In this document: positions 10,151 through 24,873 of the stretch, one piece after another
Layout: each line of letters starts with the position of its first letter
Numbering within the stretch: position 1 is the first letter of the stretch
NCBI GenBank assembly: GCA_030603635.1
Contig: JAUVXK010000002.1
Coordinates: forward strand, 1 to 64,000
DNA from: Burkholderiales bacterium
GTDB lineage: Bacteria > Pseudomonadota > Gammaproteobacteria > Burkholderiales > Burkholderiaceae_C
Direction of reading: 5' to 3'
DNA length: 64,000 nucleotides
Notes under the pieces: generated by a model
What the model was told of the DNA's origin: nothing
The model's database searches: none
What the model saw: the letters and a program-made list of their open reading frames with translations, nothing else
Program-made: the position numbers and the translations under genes

Positions 10151-10615
10151 TCAGACCGCTGGCGTCTCGGTCCGGCGGGCAAACCACCATAGCACCCGCA
10201 AGGCGCAGAGCCATTGCAGCAGCACAAGCGCGCTGCCCAGGGTGTGCCAGAAACGCAGGTCACCGCCCGATGTGCGGGCCGTCAGGATGCGCTCGGCCAC
10301 CCCATGTTCCTGCAACAATGCCGCCAAAGCGGCAAGCAGCAACCAGGGCAGCAGCACCCAGCGGGCCGTCACCTCGGCCGATTTCAGCCGTTGCAAACGC
10401 CCCCACATGATCAGACACAACGCCATCACCACGCTCGCCCAGGCCTGAACCTGGAACAGCTTGGCCGCATAGGGACCGGCCAGCGCAGGGTTGCCTATGA
10501 CACCGAAAGCCATGGGCACCGCCACGAAGCTCAATGCCGACAGCCCACCCCACCACAGGGCAGCGACAAGCAGGGGCCAGCGATCGAAGAACGGCTGCAT
10601 GGCTTGCCCACTCAC
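10151..10615 (-). CDS. DUF4149-type integral membrane protein
   Basis: 154 aa, four hydrophobic segments, [26 protein letters not shown] start overlaps the greA stop. Confidence 0.75.
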   Translation of the reverse strand: MSGQAMQPFFDRWPLLVAALWWGGLSALSFVAVPMAFGVIGNPALAGPYAAKLFQVQAWASVVMALCLIMWGRLQRLKSAEVTARWVLLPWLLLAALAALLQEHGVAERILTARTSGGDLRFWHTLGSALVLLQWLCALRVLWWFARRTETPAV

Positions 10616-11088
10616 TCGTATCGCACGGCCACGACCTCGAAGCGCTTGACGCCACCGGGTGCCTGCACCTCGGCCACGTCGCCCTCTTCCTTGCCAATCA
10701 GTGCCCGGGCAATGGGGCTGGAGATGTTGATCAGTCCCAGCTTGAGGTCGGCCTCATCCTCACCGACGATCTGATAGGTCACCGCCTCGCCCGTGGTCTC
10801 CTCTTCGAGCTCGACCGTTGCGCCAAACACCACCTTGCCACCCGCATCCAGACCGGAGGGGTCGATGATCTGGGCAATCGACAGCTTGCCCTCGATTTCA
10901 GCGATACGGCCTTCGATGAACCCCTGGCGCTCCTTGGCAGCATCGTAGTCGGCGTTCTCGCTCAGATCGCCCTGGGCACGGGCTTCGGCAATGGCGTTGA
11001 TGACCGCGGGGCGGTCCACGGTCTTGAGACGGTGCAACTCCTCCTTGAGCTTGTCGGCACCGCGCTTGGTCACGGGAATGGTGGGCAT
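10612..11088 (-). CDS. greA: Transcription elongation factor GreA
   Basis: 158 aa; [22 protein letters not shown]...[37 protein letters not shown]. Confidence 0.97.
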   Translation of the reverse strand: MPTIPVTKRGADKLKEELHRLKTVDRPAVINAIAEARAQGDLSENADYDAAKERQGFIEGRIAEIEGKLSIAQIIDPSGLDAGGKVVFGATVELEEETTGEAVTYQIVGEDEADLKLGLINISSPIARALIGKEEGDVAEVQAPGGVKRFEVVAVRYE

Positions 11089-11108
11089 TTGTCGTTCTCC
11101 AAAAGCAA

Positions 11109-11134
11109 ACCGCCGATCGTTACCAATCGGCGGT
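11109..11134 (-). terminator. Hairpin between carB and greA, intrinsic-terminator-like on minus strand
   Basis: ACCGCCGAT (11109-11117) pairs perfectly with ATCGGCGGT (11126-11134); minus-strand read continues TTTGCTTTT. Confidence 0.65.
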
Positions 11135-11211
11135 GTGGTTGGACGGATTATGCATCAAGCAGAACCTCCCCGGCGAGACACGTGCACCGGGGAAAGCCCT
11201 GATGCATGGCG

Positions 11212-14481
<3,270 letters not shown>

Positions 14482-15672
14482 TTACTTCTTCTCCATCAAG
14501 GCGATGAAACGATCGAACAGGTAGGCGATATCGTGCGGGCCAGGCGAGGCCTCAGGGTGACCCTGGAAGCAGAAGGCCGGCTTGTCGGTGCGCTCCAGGC
14601 CTTGCAGCGTGCCGTCGAACAGGCTCACGTGGGTAGCACGCAGGTTGGCCGGCAGCGACTCCATGTCCACCGCAAAGCCGTGGTTCTGGCTGGTGATGCT
14701 GACGCGGCCCGTGTCCAGGTCTTTCACCGGGTGGTTGGCGCCGTGGTGACCGTGGGGCATCTTGAAGGTCCTGGCACCACTGGCCAGGGCCATGATCTGG
14801 TGACCCAGGCAAATGCCGAACACCGGCTTGCCGGTCTCGATCAGTTCTTTCGCGGCCGCGATGGCGTAGTCACACGGCTGCGGGTCGCCCGGGCCATTGG
14901 ACAGGAAAATGCCGTCCGGGTTGTGCCTGAGCACTTCGGCAGCCGGCGTCTGTGCCGGCACCACGGTGACCTTGCAGCCCCGCTCGGCCAACATACGCAG
15001 GATGTTCTTCTTCACACCGAAGTCGTATGCCACCACATGAAAACGAGGAGCCGTCAGCTCGCCATAGCCAGGGGTGCCATCTTCGCGGGCCAGTTGCCAT
15101 TCGGTCTGGGTCCAGACATAGGGCTGCTTCGTGCTCACCACCTTGGCCAGGTCTTGTCCGGCCATGCTGGGGGCCTGCTGCGCGGCCGCCACGGCCTGCG
15201 CCTTCAGGGCGTCGCTCACTTCCTGGCCTTCGGCCAAGCCGACGATGGCCCCGTTCTGCGAGCCCTTTTCACGCAGGATGCGCGTGAGCTTGCGGGTGTC
15301 GATCCCGGCAATGGCCACCGTGCCCTCACGCTGGAGATAGTCGCTCAACGTGAGCTGCGAGCGGAAGTTGGAAGCGAGCAGGGGCAGGTCTTTGATGATC
15401 AGGCCGGCAGCATGGACGGCCGCAGCCTCCACGTCTTCCTCGTTGATGCCGTAGTTGCCGATGTGCGGATACGTGAGCGTCACGATCTGCTGGCGGTAGC
15501 TCGGGTCGGTGAGGATTTCCTGATAACCGGTGATGGCGGTGTTGAACACCACCTCGCCGACGGTCTGGCCCGTGGCGCCGATGGACACACCGGTAAAGAC
15601 CGTGCCGTCTGCGAGAGCGAGAATGGCTTTTGCGGGGACGGAAAACACGGGGCACTCCAGTTTTGGACGCAC
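14482..15672 (-). CDS. carA: Carbamoyl-phosphate synthase small subunit
   Basis: 396 aa; amidotransferase motif [30 protein letters not shown]; immediately upstream of carB. Start may be internal. Confidence 0.97.
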   Translation of the reverse strand: MRPKLECPVFSVPAKAILALADGTVFTGVSIGATGQTVGEVVFNTAITGYQEILTDPSYRQQIVTLTYPHIGNYGINEEDVEAAAVHAAGLIIKDLPLLASNFRSQLTLSDYLQREGTVAIAGIDTRKLTRILREKGSQNGAIVGLAEGQEVSDALKAQAVAAAQQAPSMAGQDLAKVVSTKQPYVWTQTEWQLAREDGTPGYGELTAPRFHVVAYDFGVKKNILRMLAERGCKVTVVPAQTPAAEVLRHNPDGIFLSNGPGDPQPCDYAIAAAKELIETGKPVFGICLGHQIMALASGARTFKMPHGHHGANHPVKDLDTGRVSITSQNHGFAVDMESLPANLRATHVSLFDGTLQGLERTDKPAFCFQGHPEASPGPHDIAYLFDRFIALMEKK

Positions 15673-15759
15673 CTGTGCCCGCCGGGAAATGTGGTGAATT
15701 TCAGGGGGAGGCCGGCCGCAGCCGGCAGCAGGTGCGTGTGGTTAGGGTAAACCTTCGCA

Positions 15760-16539
15760 TTATAGCCGAGCGAAGCCAACCGAAACGGCACTCGCATGCA
15801 GGCAGATGGCGGCGGCGGCGGCCACGTTGAGCGACTCCTCTCCCCCGGGCTGGACGATGCGGACGTGGTGCCGGGCCCGCAGCATCAGTTCATCGGAGAC
15901 CCCTTGCCCTTCGTGCCCCAACAGCCACGCACACGGCCACGGCAAGACGGACTCATGAAGCCATTGTCCCTGATGCGAACTGGTGGCGATCCATGGCAGG
16001 GTCAGTCGATCGAGATCGGCCACCTCCACGCCCTCGACCAGATGCAAGCCGAAATGCGCGCCCATACCGGCCCGCAGCACTTTCGGCGCCCAGAGGGCAG
16101 CCGTCCCCTTGAGCGCCACCACCTGCGTAAAGCCAAAGGCGGCCGCACTGCGCAGGATGGACCCCACATTGCCAGGATCCTGCAGCCGGTCCAGCAGCAC
16201 GGTCGGCGCCGCTGGAAGCACCTCGTCGGCCCGGGGCAGATCGAACAGGCAGGCCACAGGCGGCGGCGATTCCAGTCCGCTGATCCACGCCATGAGCCGG
16301 TCGGCCACGACCACACGCCGCACCTCGGGCGGCAAACCCCAGCCATCCGCGACATGGGGACGAGACGCCGTCACCACCACCACAGCGGGCAAGCGTCCAC
16401 GGACCAGCAAGGCGCGGCACAGGTGATCGCCCTCCAGCCACACCTGCCTCACCTTGCGATAGGCTGCGCTGTCCTGCGCCAGCGATCGACACTTCTTCGC
16501 CCAGGGGTTGTCGCGGGAAGAGATGGGTTCTGTGGACAT
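15760..16539 (-). CDS. TrmH/SpoU-family RNA 2'-O-methyltransferase
   Basis: Start trimmed to MSTEPISSRDNPWAKKCRSLAQDSAAYRK; SpoU motifs VLLDRLQDPGNVGSILRSAAAFGF and WLLGHEGQGVSDELM...VRIVQPGGEESLNVAAAAAI. Confidence 0.9.
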   Translation of the reverse strand: MSTEPISSRDNPWAKKCRSLAQDSAAYRKVRQVWLEGDHLCRALLVRGRLPAVVVVTASRPHVADGWGLPPEVRRVVVADRLMAWISGLESPPPVACLFDLPRADEVLPAAPTVLLDRLQDPGNVGSILRSAAAFGFTQVVALKGTAALWAPKVLRAGMGAHFGLHLVEGVEVADLDRLTLPWIATSSHQGQWLHESVLPWPCAWLLGHEGQGVSDELMLRARHHVRIVQPGGEESLNVAAAAAICLHASAVSVGFARL

Positions 16540-16559
16540 GACAGGGCAAGGCAGCGGGT

Positions 16560-17231
16560 TCAGGACAACACGGCAGAGACCCGGTCCAAGGGACTGGATT
16601 GCACGGCTTCGGCCACCGGGGCGAAACTGCGACGGTGCATGGGGCAGGGCCCCCATCGGCGCAAGGCCTCCAGATGCTGCGCCGTTCCATACCCCTTGTG
16701 CCGGTCAAAGCCGTACTGCGGGTATTGGGCATGGAGATCAGCCAGTCCCCGGTCGCGCGTGACCTTGGCCAGGATGGACGCGGCCGAAATGGCCTGCACC
16801 TTCGCATCGCCCTGTACGATCGCCTCGGCCCGCACGTCGAGCACGGGCAGGCGGTTGCCATCGACCAGGACCAGCCGCGGCCTGAGCCGCAGACCGGCCA
16901 CCGCACGTCGCATGGCCAGCATCGTGGCCTGGAGAATGTTGAGGCGGTCGATCTCTTCCACCGTCGCCTGCGCCACGGAGCAGCACAGGGCCTTGGCCCG
17001 GATCTCGTCGTAGAGACGGTCCCGCCGTGCCGCGCTGAGTTTCTTCGAGTCCGCCAGACCGGCAATCGGCTGCGCGTCGTCGAGAATGACCGCAGCCGCA
17101 ACCACCGGCCCCGCGAGAGGGCCACGACCGGCCTCGTCCACACCGGCGGTCAGGCCGGATTCGTCCGGGCCCACCCAGACGAAGGACTGTTGCACGGCCC
17201 GGCAGTCAGGCAAGGACGTTCGCGATCGCAT
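16560..17231 (-). CDS. rnhB: Ribonuclease HII
   Basis: [63 protein letters not shown]. Exact start uncertain. Confidence 0.95.
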   Translation of the reverse strand: MRSRTSLPDCRAVQQSFVWVGPDESGLTAGVDEAGRGPLAGPVVAAAVILDDAQPIAGLADSKKLSAARRDRLYDEIRAKALCCSVAQATVEEIDRLNILQATMLAMRRAVAGLRLRPRLVLVDGNRLPVLDVRAEAIVQGDAKVQAISAASILAKVTRDRGLADLHAQYPQYGFDRHKGYGTAQHLEALRRWGPCPMHRRSFAPVAEAVQSSPLDRVSAVLS

Positions 17232-18360
17232 CGGTGGCCAGTTGTGGTGTGTCACGGCTCAACGTGTGGTGCAGGTCGGCAAACCGCTCCTGCAGTCGTC
17301 GCACGCGATCCCGCGTAGCGGTGTCGTCGGCCAGCCATGACAGCGTGGCTTCGGCTAGGGCCGCAGGTGTGGCTGCCTCCTGCAGCAGCTCCGGCACCAG
17401 GAACTCCTCCACCAGGATGTTGGGCAGCCCGACCCAGGGCTGCAGCCTCTTGCGCTGGTGCAGCCTCCAGGAGAGCCAGTTCATGTGGTAGACGATCACC
17501 ATGGGGCGCTTGAAGAGCGCCGCTTCCAGAGTGGCCGTTCCACTGGCGATCAGGGTGACATCACAGGCCGCCAGCGCGGTGTGGGAATCGCCCCGGATCA
17601 CCTGGACCTTCGCTTGCAGGCCCGCCTGCACCACCTCCTGCACGATGCGCTCGTGCAAGGCAGGCACAGCGGGCAGCACGAACGACAGACCGGGCCGATC
17701 CCGCAACATGAGCCGTACCGCCTCAAGGAAGCGGGGAAGCAGGTGGGCAATCTCTGCTCGCCGGCTGCCCGGCAAGAGCGCGATCACCTCCGAGTACTGC
17801 GGCAGACCCAGTGCCCGCCGGGCAACCGCGCGATCCGGCACCTGGGGAATCAGCGGTGCCAACGGATGTCCCACGTAAGTCGCCGCAATGCCATGGCGAT
17901 GAAACAGCGCCGGCTCGAACGGAAAGATGCACAGCACGTGATCCACGTTGCGGCGAATCCTCTCGATGCGTTCAGGCCGCCAGGCCCATACCGCCGGGGC
18001 AACGAAATGCACCGTCTTCACGCCGGCGGCACGCAGATCGCCTTCCAGATCAAGGTTGAAATCCGGAGCGTCCACACCCACGAAAACGCGGGGAGGCGAC
18101 GCCAGCAGGCGATCGCGCAACTGACGGCGTATGCCAACGATCTCGCGATAGTGCCGCAACACCTCCACATAGCCACGCACGGCCAGTTTGTCGCTGGGCC
18201 ACCAGGCATCAAACCCCTCCGCCTGCATCCGGGGGCCGCCAATGCCTGCGGCACGCCAGGTCGGCCAACGCTGTCTCATCGCGGCAAGCAGTCTGGCGGC
18301 CAACAGATCGCCGGAGGCCTCACCGGCGACCATCGCCACGTCGCAGGCGGCAGCGGACAC
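17206..18360 (-). CDS. lpxB: Lipid-A-disaccharide synthase
   Basis: GTG start by reading ([25 protein letters not shown]); [41 protein letters not shown]. Confidence 0.95.
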   Translation of the reverse strand: MSAAACDVAMVAGEASGDLLAARLLAAMRQRWPTWRAAGIGGPRMQAEGFDAWWPSDKLAVRGYVEVLRHYREIVGIRRQLRDRLLASPPRVFVGVDAPDFNLDLEGDLRAAGVKTVHFVAPAVWAWRPERIERIRRNVDHVLCIFPFEPALFHRHGIAATYVGHPLAPLIPQVPDRAVARRALGLPQYSEVIALLPGSRRAEIAHLLPRFLEAVRLMLRDRPGLSFVLPAVPALHERIVQEVVQAGLQAKVQVIRGDSHTALAACDVTLIASGTATLEAALFKRPMVIVYHMNWLSWRLHQRKRLQPWVGLPNILVEEFLVPELLQEAATPAALAEATLSWLADDTATRDRVRRLQERFADLHHTLSRDTPQLATDAIANVLA

Positions 18361-18362
18361 GT

Positions 18363-19157
18363 TCAACGGACGATGCCCCGCTCTTGGGACACGCCTTGGA
18401 GAAAGCCCTCCATCAGCGCCACGTCGGGGGCGGCATCGGGAAAGCGGGCCGTCAGCTCGCCGATGCGCGCCCGCGCCTGATCCAGCGTCACATGGTCGCG
18501 GTACAGCGCCTTGTGCATGGCCTTCACGGCCGAAATCCGCTCGGCCGTGAAGCCACGACGACGCAAGCCCTCGAAGTTCATGGAGCGCGCCTGCGCCGGC
18601 TGACCTTGCGCCATCACGAACGGGGGGACGTCGGCAAAGAGCAGTGAACACATCGCCGTCATGGCGTGGGCGCCGATGCGCACGAACTGGTGCACGACGG
18701 TGTAGCCGCCCAGAATGACCCAGTCGCCCACCTCCACGTGCCCGGCCAGCTGGGCGTTGTTGGCGAAGATGGTGTGGTTGCCCACGACGCAATCGTGCGC
18801 CAGGTGCGTGTAGGCCATCATCCAGTTGTCGTGCCCGAGGCGCGTCACCCCCCCGCCCTGCACCGTCCCGATGTGATAGGTGCTGTATTCGCGGATGGTG
18901 TTGCGGTCACCGATGACCAGCTCGCAGGGTTCACCGGCGTATTTCTTGTCCTGGCTGGCCAAGCCGAGCGACACGAAAGGGTAGATGCGATTGTCCTGCC
19001 CGAGGGTGGTATGGCCCTCAATCACGCAATGCGCACCGATGCGTGTGCCCGCCCCCACCTTCACATGGGGGCCGACCACCGTGTACGGACCCACACTGAC
19101 GTTGACGTCGATTTCCGCCTTCGGGTCCACCAGCGCGGTGGGATGGATGTCTGCCAT
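18363..19157 (-). CDS. lpxA: UDP-N-acetylglucosamine acyltransferase
   Basis: 264 aa left-handed beta-helix; [45 protein letters not shown]. Confidence 0.96.
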   Translation of the reverse strand: MADIHPTALVDPKAEIDVNVSVGPYTVVGPHVKVGAGTRIGAHCVIEGHTTLGQDNRIYPFVSLGLASQDKKYAGEPCELVIGDRNTIREYSTYHIGTVQGGGVTRLGHDNWMMAYTHLAHDCVVGNHTIFANNAQLAGHVEVGDWVILGGYTVVHQFVRIGAHAMTAMCSLLFADVPPFVMAQGQPAQARSMNFEGLRRRGFTAERISAVKAMHKALYRDHVTLDQARARIGELTARFPDAAPDVALMEGFLQGVSQERGIVR

Positions 19158-19170
19158 GCCAGGGCCCGCC

Positions 19171-19611
19171 TCAGGCGATGGTGCGCATGGTGCACATCAG
19201 CTCGGCCTCGCAGGCGACCTCGTCGCCCACACGGGCCGTGCCCTTGAACTTGAAAATGCCGGCCTTCATGCGTTCCAGCGTCACGTCCATCACGAGCTGG
19301 TCACCCGGCTCGACCGGCCGTTTGAACCGCGCCCCGTCGATGCCGGCGAAGTAGTACACCGTCTTGTCGTCCGGGGTCACGCCCAGCGTGTCAAAGGCCA
19401 GCAGAGCGGCCGTCTGCGCCATGGCCTCCAGCATCAGGACCCCCGGGAACACCGGCCTGTGCGGGAAGTGACCGGTGAACTGGGGTTCGTTCATGCTCAC
19501 ATTCTTGAGCGCCTTGATGGACTTGCCCTTTTCGACCTCTAGCACCCGGTCCACCAGCAGGAAAGGGTAACGATGAGGCAGTTGTTTCAGAATCTGGTGT
19601 ATGTCCATCAT
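19171..19611 (-). CDS. fabZ: 3-hydroxyacyl-ACP dehydratase FabZ
   Basis: 146 aa; [50 protein letters not shown]. Confidence 0.97.
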   Translation of the reverse strand: MMDIHQILKQLPHRYPFLLVDRVLEVEKGKSIKALKNVSMNEPQFTGHFPHRPVFPGVLMLEAMAQTAALLAFDTLGVTPDDKTVYYFAGIDGARFKRPVEPGDQLVMDVTLERMKAGIFKFKGTARVGDEVACEAELMCTMRTIA

Positions 19612-20639
19612 GATCGGTTTTCCAAAGCTTTGATGCGCTCGCGCAGGCGGTGGAGCTGCCGCAGCGTGGCCGCATTTTTTTCCCAGTTCTTATTGTCGTC
19701 GATGGGAAAGACGCCGCTGTACTGCCCGGGTTGCAAGATGGAGCGCATCACCACCGAGGCCGCCGAGATGTGAACGTGATCCGCCAAGGTGAGGTGCCCC
19801 AGCACCACCGCACCACCGCCGACCGTGCAGTGCGCTCCGATGCGCGCACTGCCGGCCACGCCCACACAACCGGCCATGGCGGTGTGTCGGCCAATGTGCA
19901 CGTTGTGGCCGATCTGGATCAGGTTATCGAGCTTGACGCCGTCTTCAATGACGGTGTCTTCCAGCGCTCCACGATCGATGCAGCAGTTGGCTCCGATCTC
20001 CACGTCGTCACCGATGCGCACGGCGCCCAGTTGCTCGATCTTGACCCATGCGCCTTCATGCGGCGCGAAACCGAAACCGTCGGCTCCGATGACGACGCCC
20101 GGATGCACGATGCAGCGCTGGCCCACCACACAGTCCCGCCCCAGGACAACACGGGGCCCCAACCGTGTACCCGTTCCCATGCGGGCCTGCCGTTCAACCA
20201 GGGCATGGGCACCGATGCGGGCGCCGTCACCGACCTCGGCTCCGGCCTCGATGACGGCGTAGGGACCGACGTCCACGCCCACACCCAGACGGGCGGTCGA
20301 ATCCACGCAGGCGGTCGGATGCACCGCTGGTGGGGGAAAGCCGGCTTCGACCTCCTGCCGAGCCCGCCACCATTGGGTCAGACGGGCGAAGTAGAGGTAG
20401 GGATCCAACGTTTCGATGCAGCCCCCCCGGGCACGGGCCTGGACGACAAGCTCGGGCGGCACGATCAAGGAGCCTGCCGCGGTCACGGACAGCTTGGCGG
20501 CATGGCGTACATGAGCGACAAAAGACAACGCATCGGGCCCGGCACTCTCCAGTGAGGCAATCCGCGCTACACGGGTGTGCCCGGTACCATGCAAAACGCC
20601 GCCCAAGGCGGCGTGGATATCGGCCAGCGTCGTGGTCAC
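19608..20639 (-). CDS. lpxD: UDP-3-O-(3-hydroxyacyl)glucosamine N-acyltransferase
   Basis: 343 aa; hexapeptide repeats, [42 protein letters not shown]. Confidence 0.96.
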   Translation of the reverse strand: MTTTLADIHAALGGVLHGTGHTRVARIASLESAGPDALSFVAHVRHAAKLSVTAAGSLIVPPELVVQARARGGCIETLDPYLYFARLTQWWRARQEVEAGFPPPAVHPTACVDSTARLGVGVDVGPYAVIEAGAEVGDGARIGAHALVERQARMGTGTRLGPRVVLGRDCVVGQRCIVHPGVVIGADGFGFAPHEGAWVKIEQLGAVRIGDDVEIGANCCIDRGALEDTVIEDGVKLDNLIQIGHNVHIGRHTAMAGCVGVAGSARIGAHCTVGGGAVVLGHLTLADHVHISAASVVMRSILQPGQYSGVFPIDDNKNWEKNAATLRQLHRLRERIKALENRS

Positions 20640-20655
20640 CGCAGACGTCCGATCA

Positions 20656-21174
20656 TCAGCGGGCGTTGTTCAAGCCGTTGATCACGCGATCGGTGATGTC
20701 ATGCTTGGGGTTGATGTACACCGCCTCCTGGATGATGAGGTCGTATTTTTCGGCTTCGGCGATCTGGCGAATCACACGGTTGGCACGTTCCAGCACCTGC
20801 TGCAGTTCCTCGTTCTTGCGCAGATTGAGATCTTCCTGAAACTCGCGGCTGCGGCGCTGGAAATCGCGATCCATGTCCACCAGCTGGCGCTGGCGGGTGG
20901 TACGCTGGGTCTCCGACAGCGTGGGGGCCTCGCGCTCGAATTTTTCGGAAGCAGTGCGCAACTGGGTACGCAGGTTTTCAAGTTCACGCTCGCGGCGGGA
21001 GAACTCCTGTTCCAGCTTGGTCTGCGCCGCCTTGGCCGCTGCAGAATCGCGGAAGATGCGGTCGGTGTTGACGAACCCGATCTTGAAGTCCTGGGCCGCG
21101 GCGGTGGCGGCCGCCACGCCCAGCAGCAGCACCGTCAGTCCACGGCGAATCACGTCACGAGAAATCGATTTCAT
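20656..21174 (-). CDS. skp: OmpH/Skp-family periplasmic chaperone
   Basis: 172 aa; signal peptide, [39 protein letters not shown] coiled coil; between lpxD and bamA. Confidence 0.93.
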   Translation of the reverse strand: MKSISRDVIRRGLTVLLLGVAAATAAAQDFKIGFVNTDRIFRDSAAAKAAQTKLEQEFSRRERELENLRTQLRTASEKFEREAPTLSETQRTTRQRQLVDMDRDFQRRSREFQEDLNLRKNEELQQVLERANRVIRQIAEAEKYDLIIQEAVYINPKHDITDRVINGLNNAR

Positions 21175-23486
21175 CAGAAAGAAGTTCCAATCTGGAATTG
21201 AACGCTTTGGGGTTTGTCGTTGGCGAATTTGCGCACCGGCCGGGCATAGGCGATTCTAAGCGGGCCTACCGGCGAAATCCAGCTGATCCCAAAACCGACA
21301 GATGCCCGGAGGTCCGACAGTTTGGAGGTGTTCTGGAAATCATCGGACACGTTGCCGATGTCGAAGAAGCCGAACATCCGCAGCGTGCGGTCGTTGCCGG
21401 CCCCGGGGAAGGGTGTGATGATTTCGGTGTTCAGCAGCACCATGCGCGACCCGCCGATGTAGGCATCGGCCCCCCCGCCAGCCACCGGACTGATACCGCC
21501 CAGCGTTCCCTGCTCGAAGCCACGCACCGAGCCGAGCCCCCCACCGTAGAAGTTCTTGAACAACGGGAAGGGCTTGCCGCCCAGCCCCTTGCCCCAGCCT
21601 GCCTCGGCATTGAAGGCCAGGGCGTACTGCTTGGATAAGGGGATGTACTGCTGGAACTGCCCGCTGAACTTGGTGTAGCGGGTGTCTCCAGCAATGCCGA
21701 GCTCCCCATTCAAGCGTGTGAGACGACCCTGAGTGGGAGCGAGTGCGCTGTCGCGAGTGTCACGGGACCATCCCACTGTCAAGGGCACCGAGGTGGGCGA
21801 ACGACCAAAATCGTTGATGAACTGCTGGTATGCATTCGGCAGCCCATTGCCCGGTTCGATACGGGTTTGCTCCACGCCAATCCCGAAGAACACGGTATCG
21901 GTCTCGGTAAAAGGTACACCAAAGCGGATGCTGGCTCCGGGTGTGACGAGGCGGTAATCACCCTCCTGCTCCGACAAAGGTCGTGTCGTGCGGTAGTACA
22001 GGTCCAGCGAACGCGAAATGCCATCGGCCGTGAAATACGGATCGACCGTGCTGAGCACGAACTGCTTGTTGAATTTGCTCGTGTTGACGTTGAAGCCCAG
22101 GTAGTTGCCGCTGCCAAAGACGTTCTCCTGCTGGATGCCAGCGATGAACGACAGCTTCTCAGACTGGGAGTACCCTGCACCGATCGACAGGTTGCCGGTT
22201 GGCTTCTCCTCCACCGACACGATCAGGTCCACCTGATCGGGAGCGTCGGGCACTTCCTGGGTGTTGATCGTGACCTGGGTGAAGAAGCCTAGCCGGTCCA
22301 CACGGTCACGGGACAGGCGGATGCGGTCGCTGTCGTACCACGAGGCTTCGAGCTGCCGAAACTCGCGGCGGATCACCTCGTCACGCGTGCGGTTGTTGCC
22401 CTCGACATTGATCCGGCGAACATAGGCACGCCGCGAAGGCTGGGCACGCAAGACAAGGGCGACCCGAGACTGCTCGCGATCGACTTCGGGCTGGACATCA
22501 ACCCGAGCGAAGGCATAGCCGAAACCACCGAAATAATCGGTAAACGCGCGCACCGTCTCTGCCACATCCTCCGCGTTGTAGGCCTGGCCGGCACGAATGC
22601 GGATGAGGGACTGGAACTCCTCCTCCTTGCCGAGGTAGTCGCCATCCAGCCGCACGCCCGACACCACGTAGCGTTTGCCTTCGGTGATGTTGATGGTGAT
22701 CGTCATGTCTTCCTTGCCCGGGGTGATGGCCACCTGGGTGGAGTCGATGCTGAACTCCAGGAAACCCCGGGTCAGGTAATAGGAGCGCAGCGTTTCGAGA
22801 TCAGCGTTGAGCTTGGCGCGGGAATAACGGTCGGACCTGGTGTACCAACTCAGCCAGCCCCCGGTGTTGAGGTCGAACAGACCACGCAGGGTGGACTCGC
22901 TGAACGCCTCGTTGCCTACGATGCGGATCTCGCGGATCTTGGCGATGTCGCCTTCGCTCACGCTGAAGTTGATGTTGACCCGGTTGCGTTCGATCGGCGT
23001 CACCGTGGTCGTGACCGTTGCGGCGTACATGCTTCGATTGAGGTACTGACGTTTGAGCTCCTGCTCGGCGCGATCGGCCAGCGCCCTGTCGAACGGGCGC
23101 CCTTCGGTCAGGCCGACATCGCGCAGGGCACGCCGCAACACCTCGTTGTCGAACTCGCGCACCCCGGAAAAGGTCACATCGGCCACCGTGGGACGCTCCT
23201 CGACGATCACCACCAGCACATCGCCATCGACCTGCAGGCGAACATCGGAAAACAGCCCTAGCCCAAACAGCGCACGGATCGCGGCCGAACCCTGTTCGTC
23301 TGAATAGTTGTCACCCACCCGGAATGGCAACGATGCGAACACCGTGCCGGGCTCCACCCTCTGCAGGCCCTCGACCCGGATGTCCCGCAGGGTGAAGGGA
23401 TCGACAGCCCAGGCAGGCAGCGCCACCAAAGTCGAGACCAACACGCCCCAGGCGACGCTGCGCAAGCGCGAATGCTTGTGTTTCAT
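21174..23486 (-). CDS. bamA: Outer membrane assembly protein BamA
   Basis: 770 aa; POTRA region (FTLRDIRVEGLQRVEPGTVFASLPF), C-terminal barrel ending QSVQFQIGTSF. Confidence 0.97.
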   Translation of the reverse strand: MKHKHSRLRSVAWGVLVSTLVALPAWAVDPFTLRDIRVEGLQRVEPGTVFASLPFRVGDNYSDEQGSAAIRALFGLGLFSDVRLQVDGDVLVVIVEERPTVADVTFSGVREFDNEVLRRALRDVGLTEGRPFDRALADRAEQELKRQYLNRSMYAATVTTTVTPIERNRVNINFSVSEGDIAKIREIRIVGNEAFSESTLRGLFDLNTGGWLSWYTRSDRYSRAKLNADLETLRSYYLTRGFLEFSIDSTQVAITPGKEDMTITINITEGKRYVVSGVRLDGDYLGKEEEFQSLIRIRAGQAYNAEDVAETVRAFTDYFGGFGYAFARVDVQPEVDREQSRVALVLRAQPSRRAYVRRINVEGNNRTRDEVIRREFRQLEASWYDSDRIRLSRDRVDRLGFFTQVTINTQEVPDAPDQVDLIVSVEEKPTGNLSIGAGYSQSEKLSFIAGIQQENVFGSGNYLGFNVNTSKFNKQFVLSTVDPYFTADGISRSLDLYYRTTRPLSEQEGDYRLVTPGASIRFGVPFTETDTVFFGIGVEQTRIEPGNGLPNAYQQFINDFGRSPTSVPLTVGWSRDTRDSALAPTQGRLTRLNGELGIAGDTRYTKFSGQFQQYIPLSKQYALAFNAEAGWGKGLGGKPFPLFKNFYGGGLGSVRGFEQGTLGGISPVAGGGADAYIGGSRMVLLNTEIITPFPGAGNDRTLRMFGFFDIGNVSDDFQNTSKLSDLRASVGFGISWISPVGPLRIAYARPVRKFANDKPQSVQFQIGTSF

Positions 23487-23498
23487 GAAATCGGATTT

Positions 23499-24863
23499 TC
23501 AGCCCAGCAAACGGGCGACGTCATTGAACATGGCCAGTGACATGAGCCCCAGCAACACGACCATACCTCCGCGTTGCAGGCGGTCCATCCACACGTCCGA
23601 TACGGGACGCCCGGTCACGGCCTCCCACAGATAATACATCAGGTGCCCACCGTCCAGAACCGGTAGCGGCAGCAGGTTCAGCACGCCCAGGCTGACGCTG
23701 ATCAGGGCAATGAACAGGATGTACGACGTCAAACCCATGCTGGCCGATTGGCCGGCATAGTCGGCGATCGTCAATGGCCCGCTGAGATTCTTTAGAGACG
23801 CCTCACCGACGAGCATCCGATACATCATCCGCAGCGACAGCACCGACACCTCCCAGGTGCGAACCGCGCCCTTCCAGACGCCTTCGAACAGGCCGGCAGA
23901 GACGGTCACCATCTCCGGTGGGGCACCGATGTAGGCCCCGACACGGCCCACCCAGACGTCGCCCAAGCGCTCCGGGCGAGGCATCACGTCCAGCACCAGC
24001 TGGCGTCCTTCACGCTCGACCTCCCAGCGTTGCGTCCGCGCCTCGCCCTGCGCCGAGACTGACTCCCGGATCAGGGTGCGCAGGTGCTGCCCGTCGCTCA
24101 CCACCTGCTCATCGACCCGAATGATGACGTCACCCGCACGCAATCCGGCCGCTTCTGCCGCAGCCCCCGGCAGAATGTCGCCCACCACCGGTGCCGACCA
24201 CGGGGCCACGATGCCGATGCGCTGCAACAGCGAGGCATCGGCGTCCCGCACGGACAGCTCAGACAAGGCCAGTGTCACCTCCCGGCCCGGCTGGCCGGGC
24301 CCGTCCGCCAGCCACAGCCGCACATCCTGCTGCGACAAGGCGGATCGCGTCAGTTGCCAGCGCAAGGTTTCGAACGATTCGACGGTCTGGGGCGACTGCG
24401 CCTCCGGAGCCATTGCCACCACCCACTCCCCGCCCCGGATGCCAGCGCGTTCCGCGAGCGAGGCCATCGGCGGACTCGACAACACGGGGCGGGGTTCCTG
24501 AACGCCGACCCAGGACACGGCGGCATACAGCGCCACGGCCAGCAGCAGGTTGGCCAGCGGCCCGGCCACCACGATGGCCACACGGGAGCGCAAGGGCTGG
24601 GTATTGAAGGCCCGGTGCCGATCTTCAGCCGGGACCGGTGCTTCACGCTCGTCGAGCATGCGCACGTAACCCCCAAGCGGCAACGCGGCAATCACAAATT
24701 CGGTACCGCTCCGGGGCGACTGCCAGCGCCACAACGGTTTGCCAAACCCGATGGAAAAGCGCAACACCTTCACGCCACAAGCCACGGCCACCCGGTAATG
24801 TCCGTACTCGTGCACCGCGATCAGCAGCCCGAGGGCCACCACAAAGGCCAGCACCGTCAACAT
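23499..24863 (-). CDS. rseP: RseP-family site-2 metalloprotease
   Basis: Start trimmed to MLTVLAFVVALGLLIAVHEYGHYRVAVACGVKVLRFSIGFG (HExxH), two PDZ segments, LPLPVLDGGHLMYYL. Confidence 0.95.
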   Translation of the reverse strand: MLTVLAFVVALGLLIAVHEYGHYRVAVACGVKVLRFSIGFGKPLWRWQSPRSGTEFVIAALPLGGYVRMLDEREAPVPAEDRHRAFNTQPLRSRVAIVVAGPLANLLLAVALYAAVSWVGVQEPRPVLSSPPMASLAERAGIRGGEWVVAMAPEAQSPQTVESFETLRWQLTRSALSQQDVRLWLADGPGQPGREVTLALSELSVRDADASLLQRIGIVAPWSAPVVGDILPGAAAEAAGLRAGDVIIRVDEQVVSDGQHLRTLIRESVSAQGEARTQRWEVEREGRQLVLDVMPRPERLGDVWVGRVGAYIGAPPEMVTVSAGLFEGVWKGAVRTWEVSVLSLRMMYRMLVGEASLKNLSGPLTIADYAGQSASMGLTSYILFIALISVSLGVLNLLPLPVLDGGHLMYYLWEAVTGRPVSDVWMDRLQRGGMVVLLGLMSLAMFNDVARLLG

Positions 24864-24873
24864 GGAAACACAC

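Noticed and set aside
18361-20639. Periodic hexapeptide-like repeats
   Set aside because: Explained by the left-handed beta-helix folds of LpxA and LpxD.
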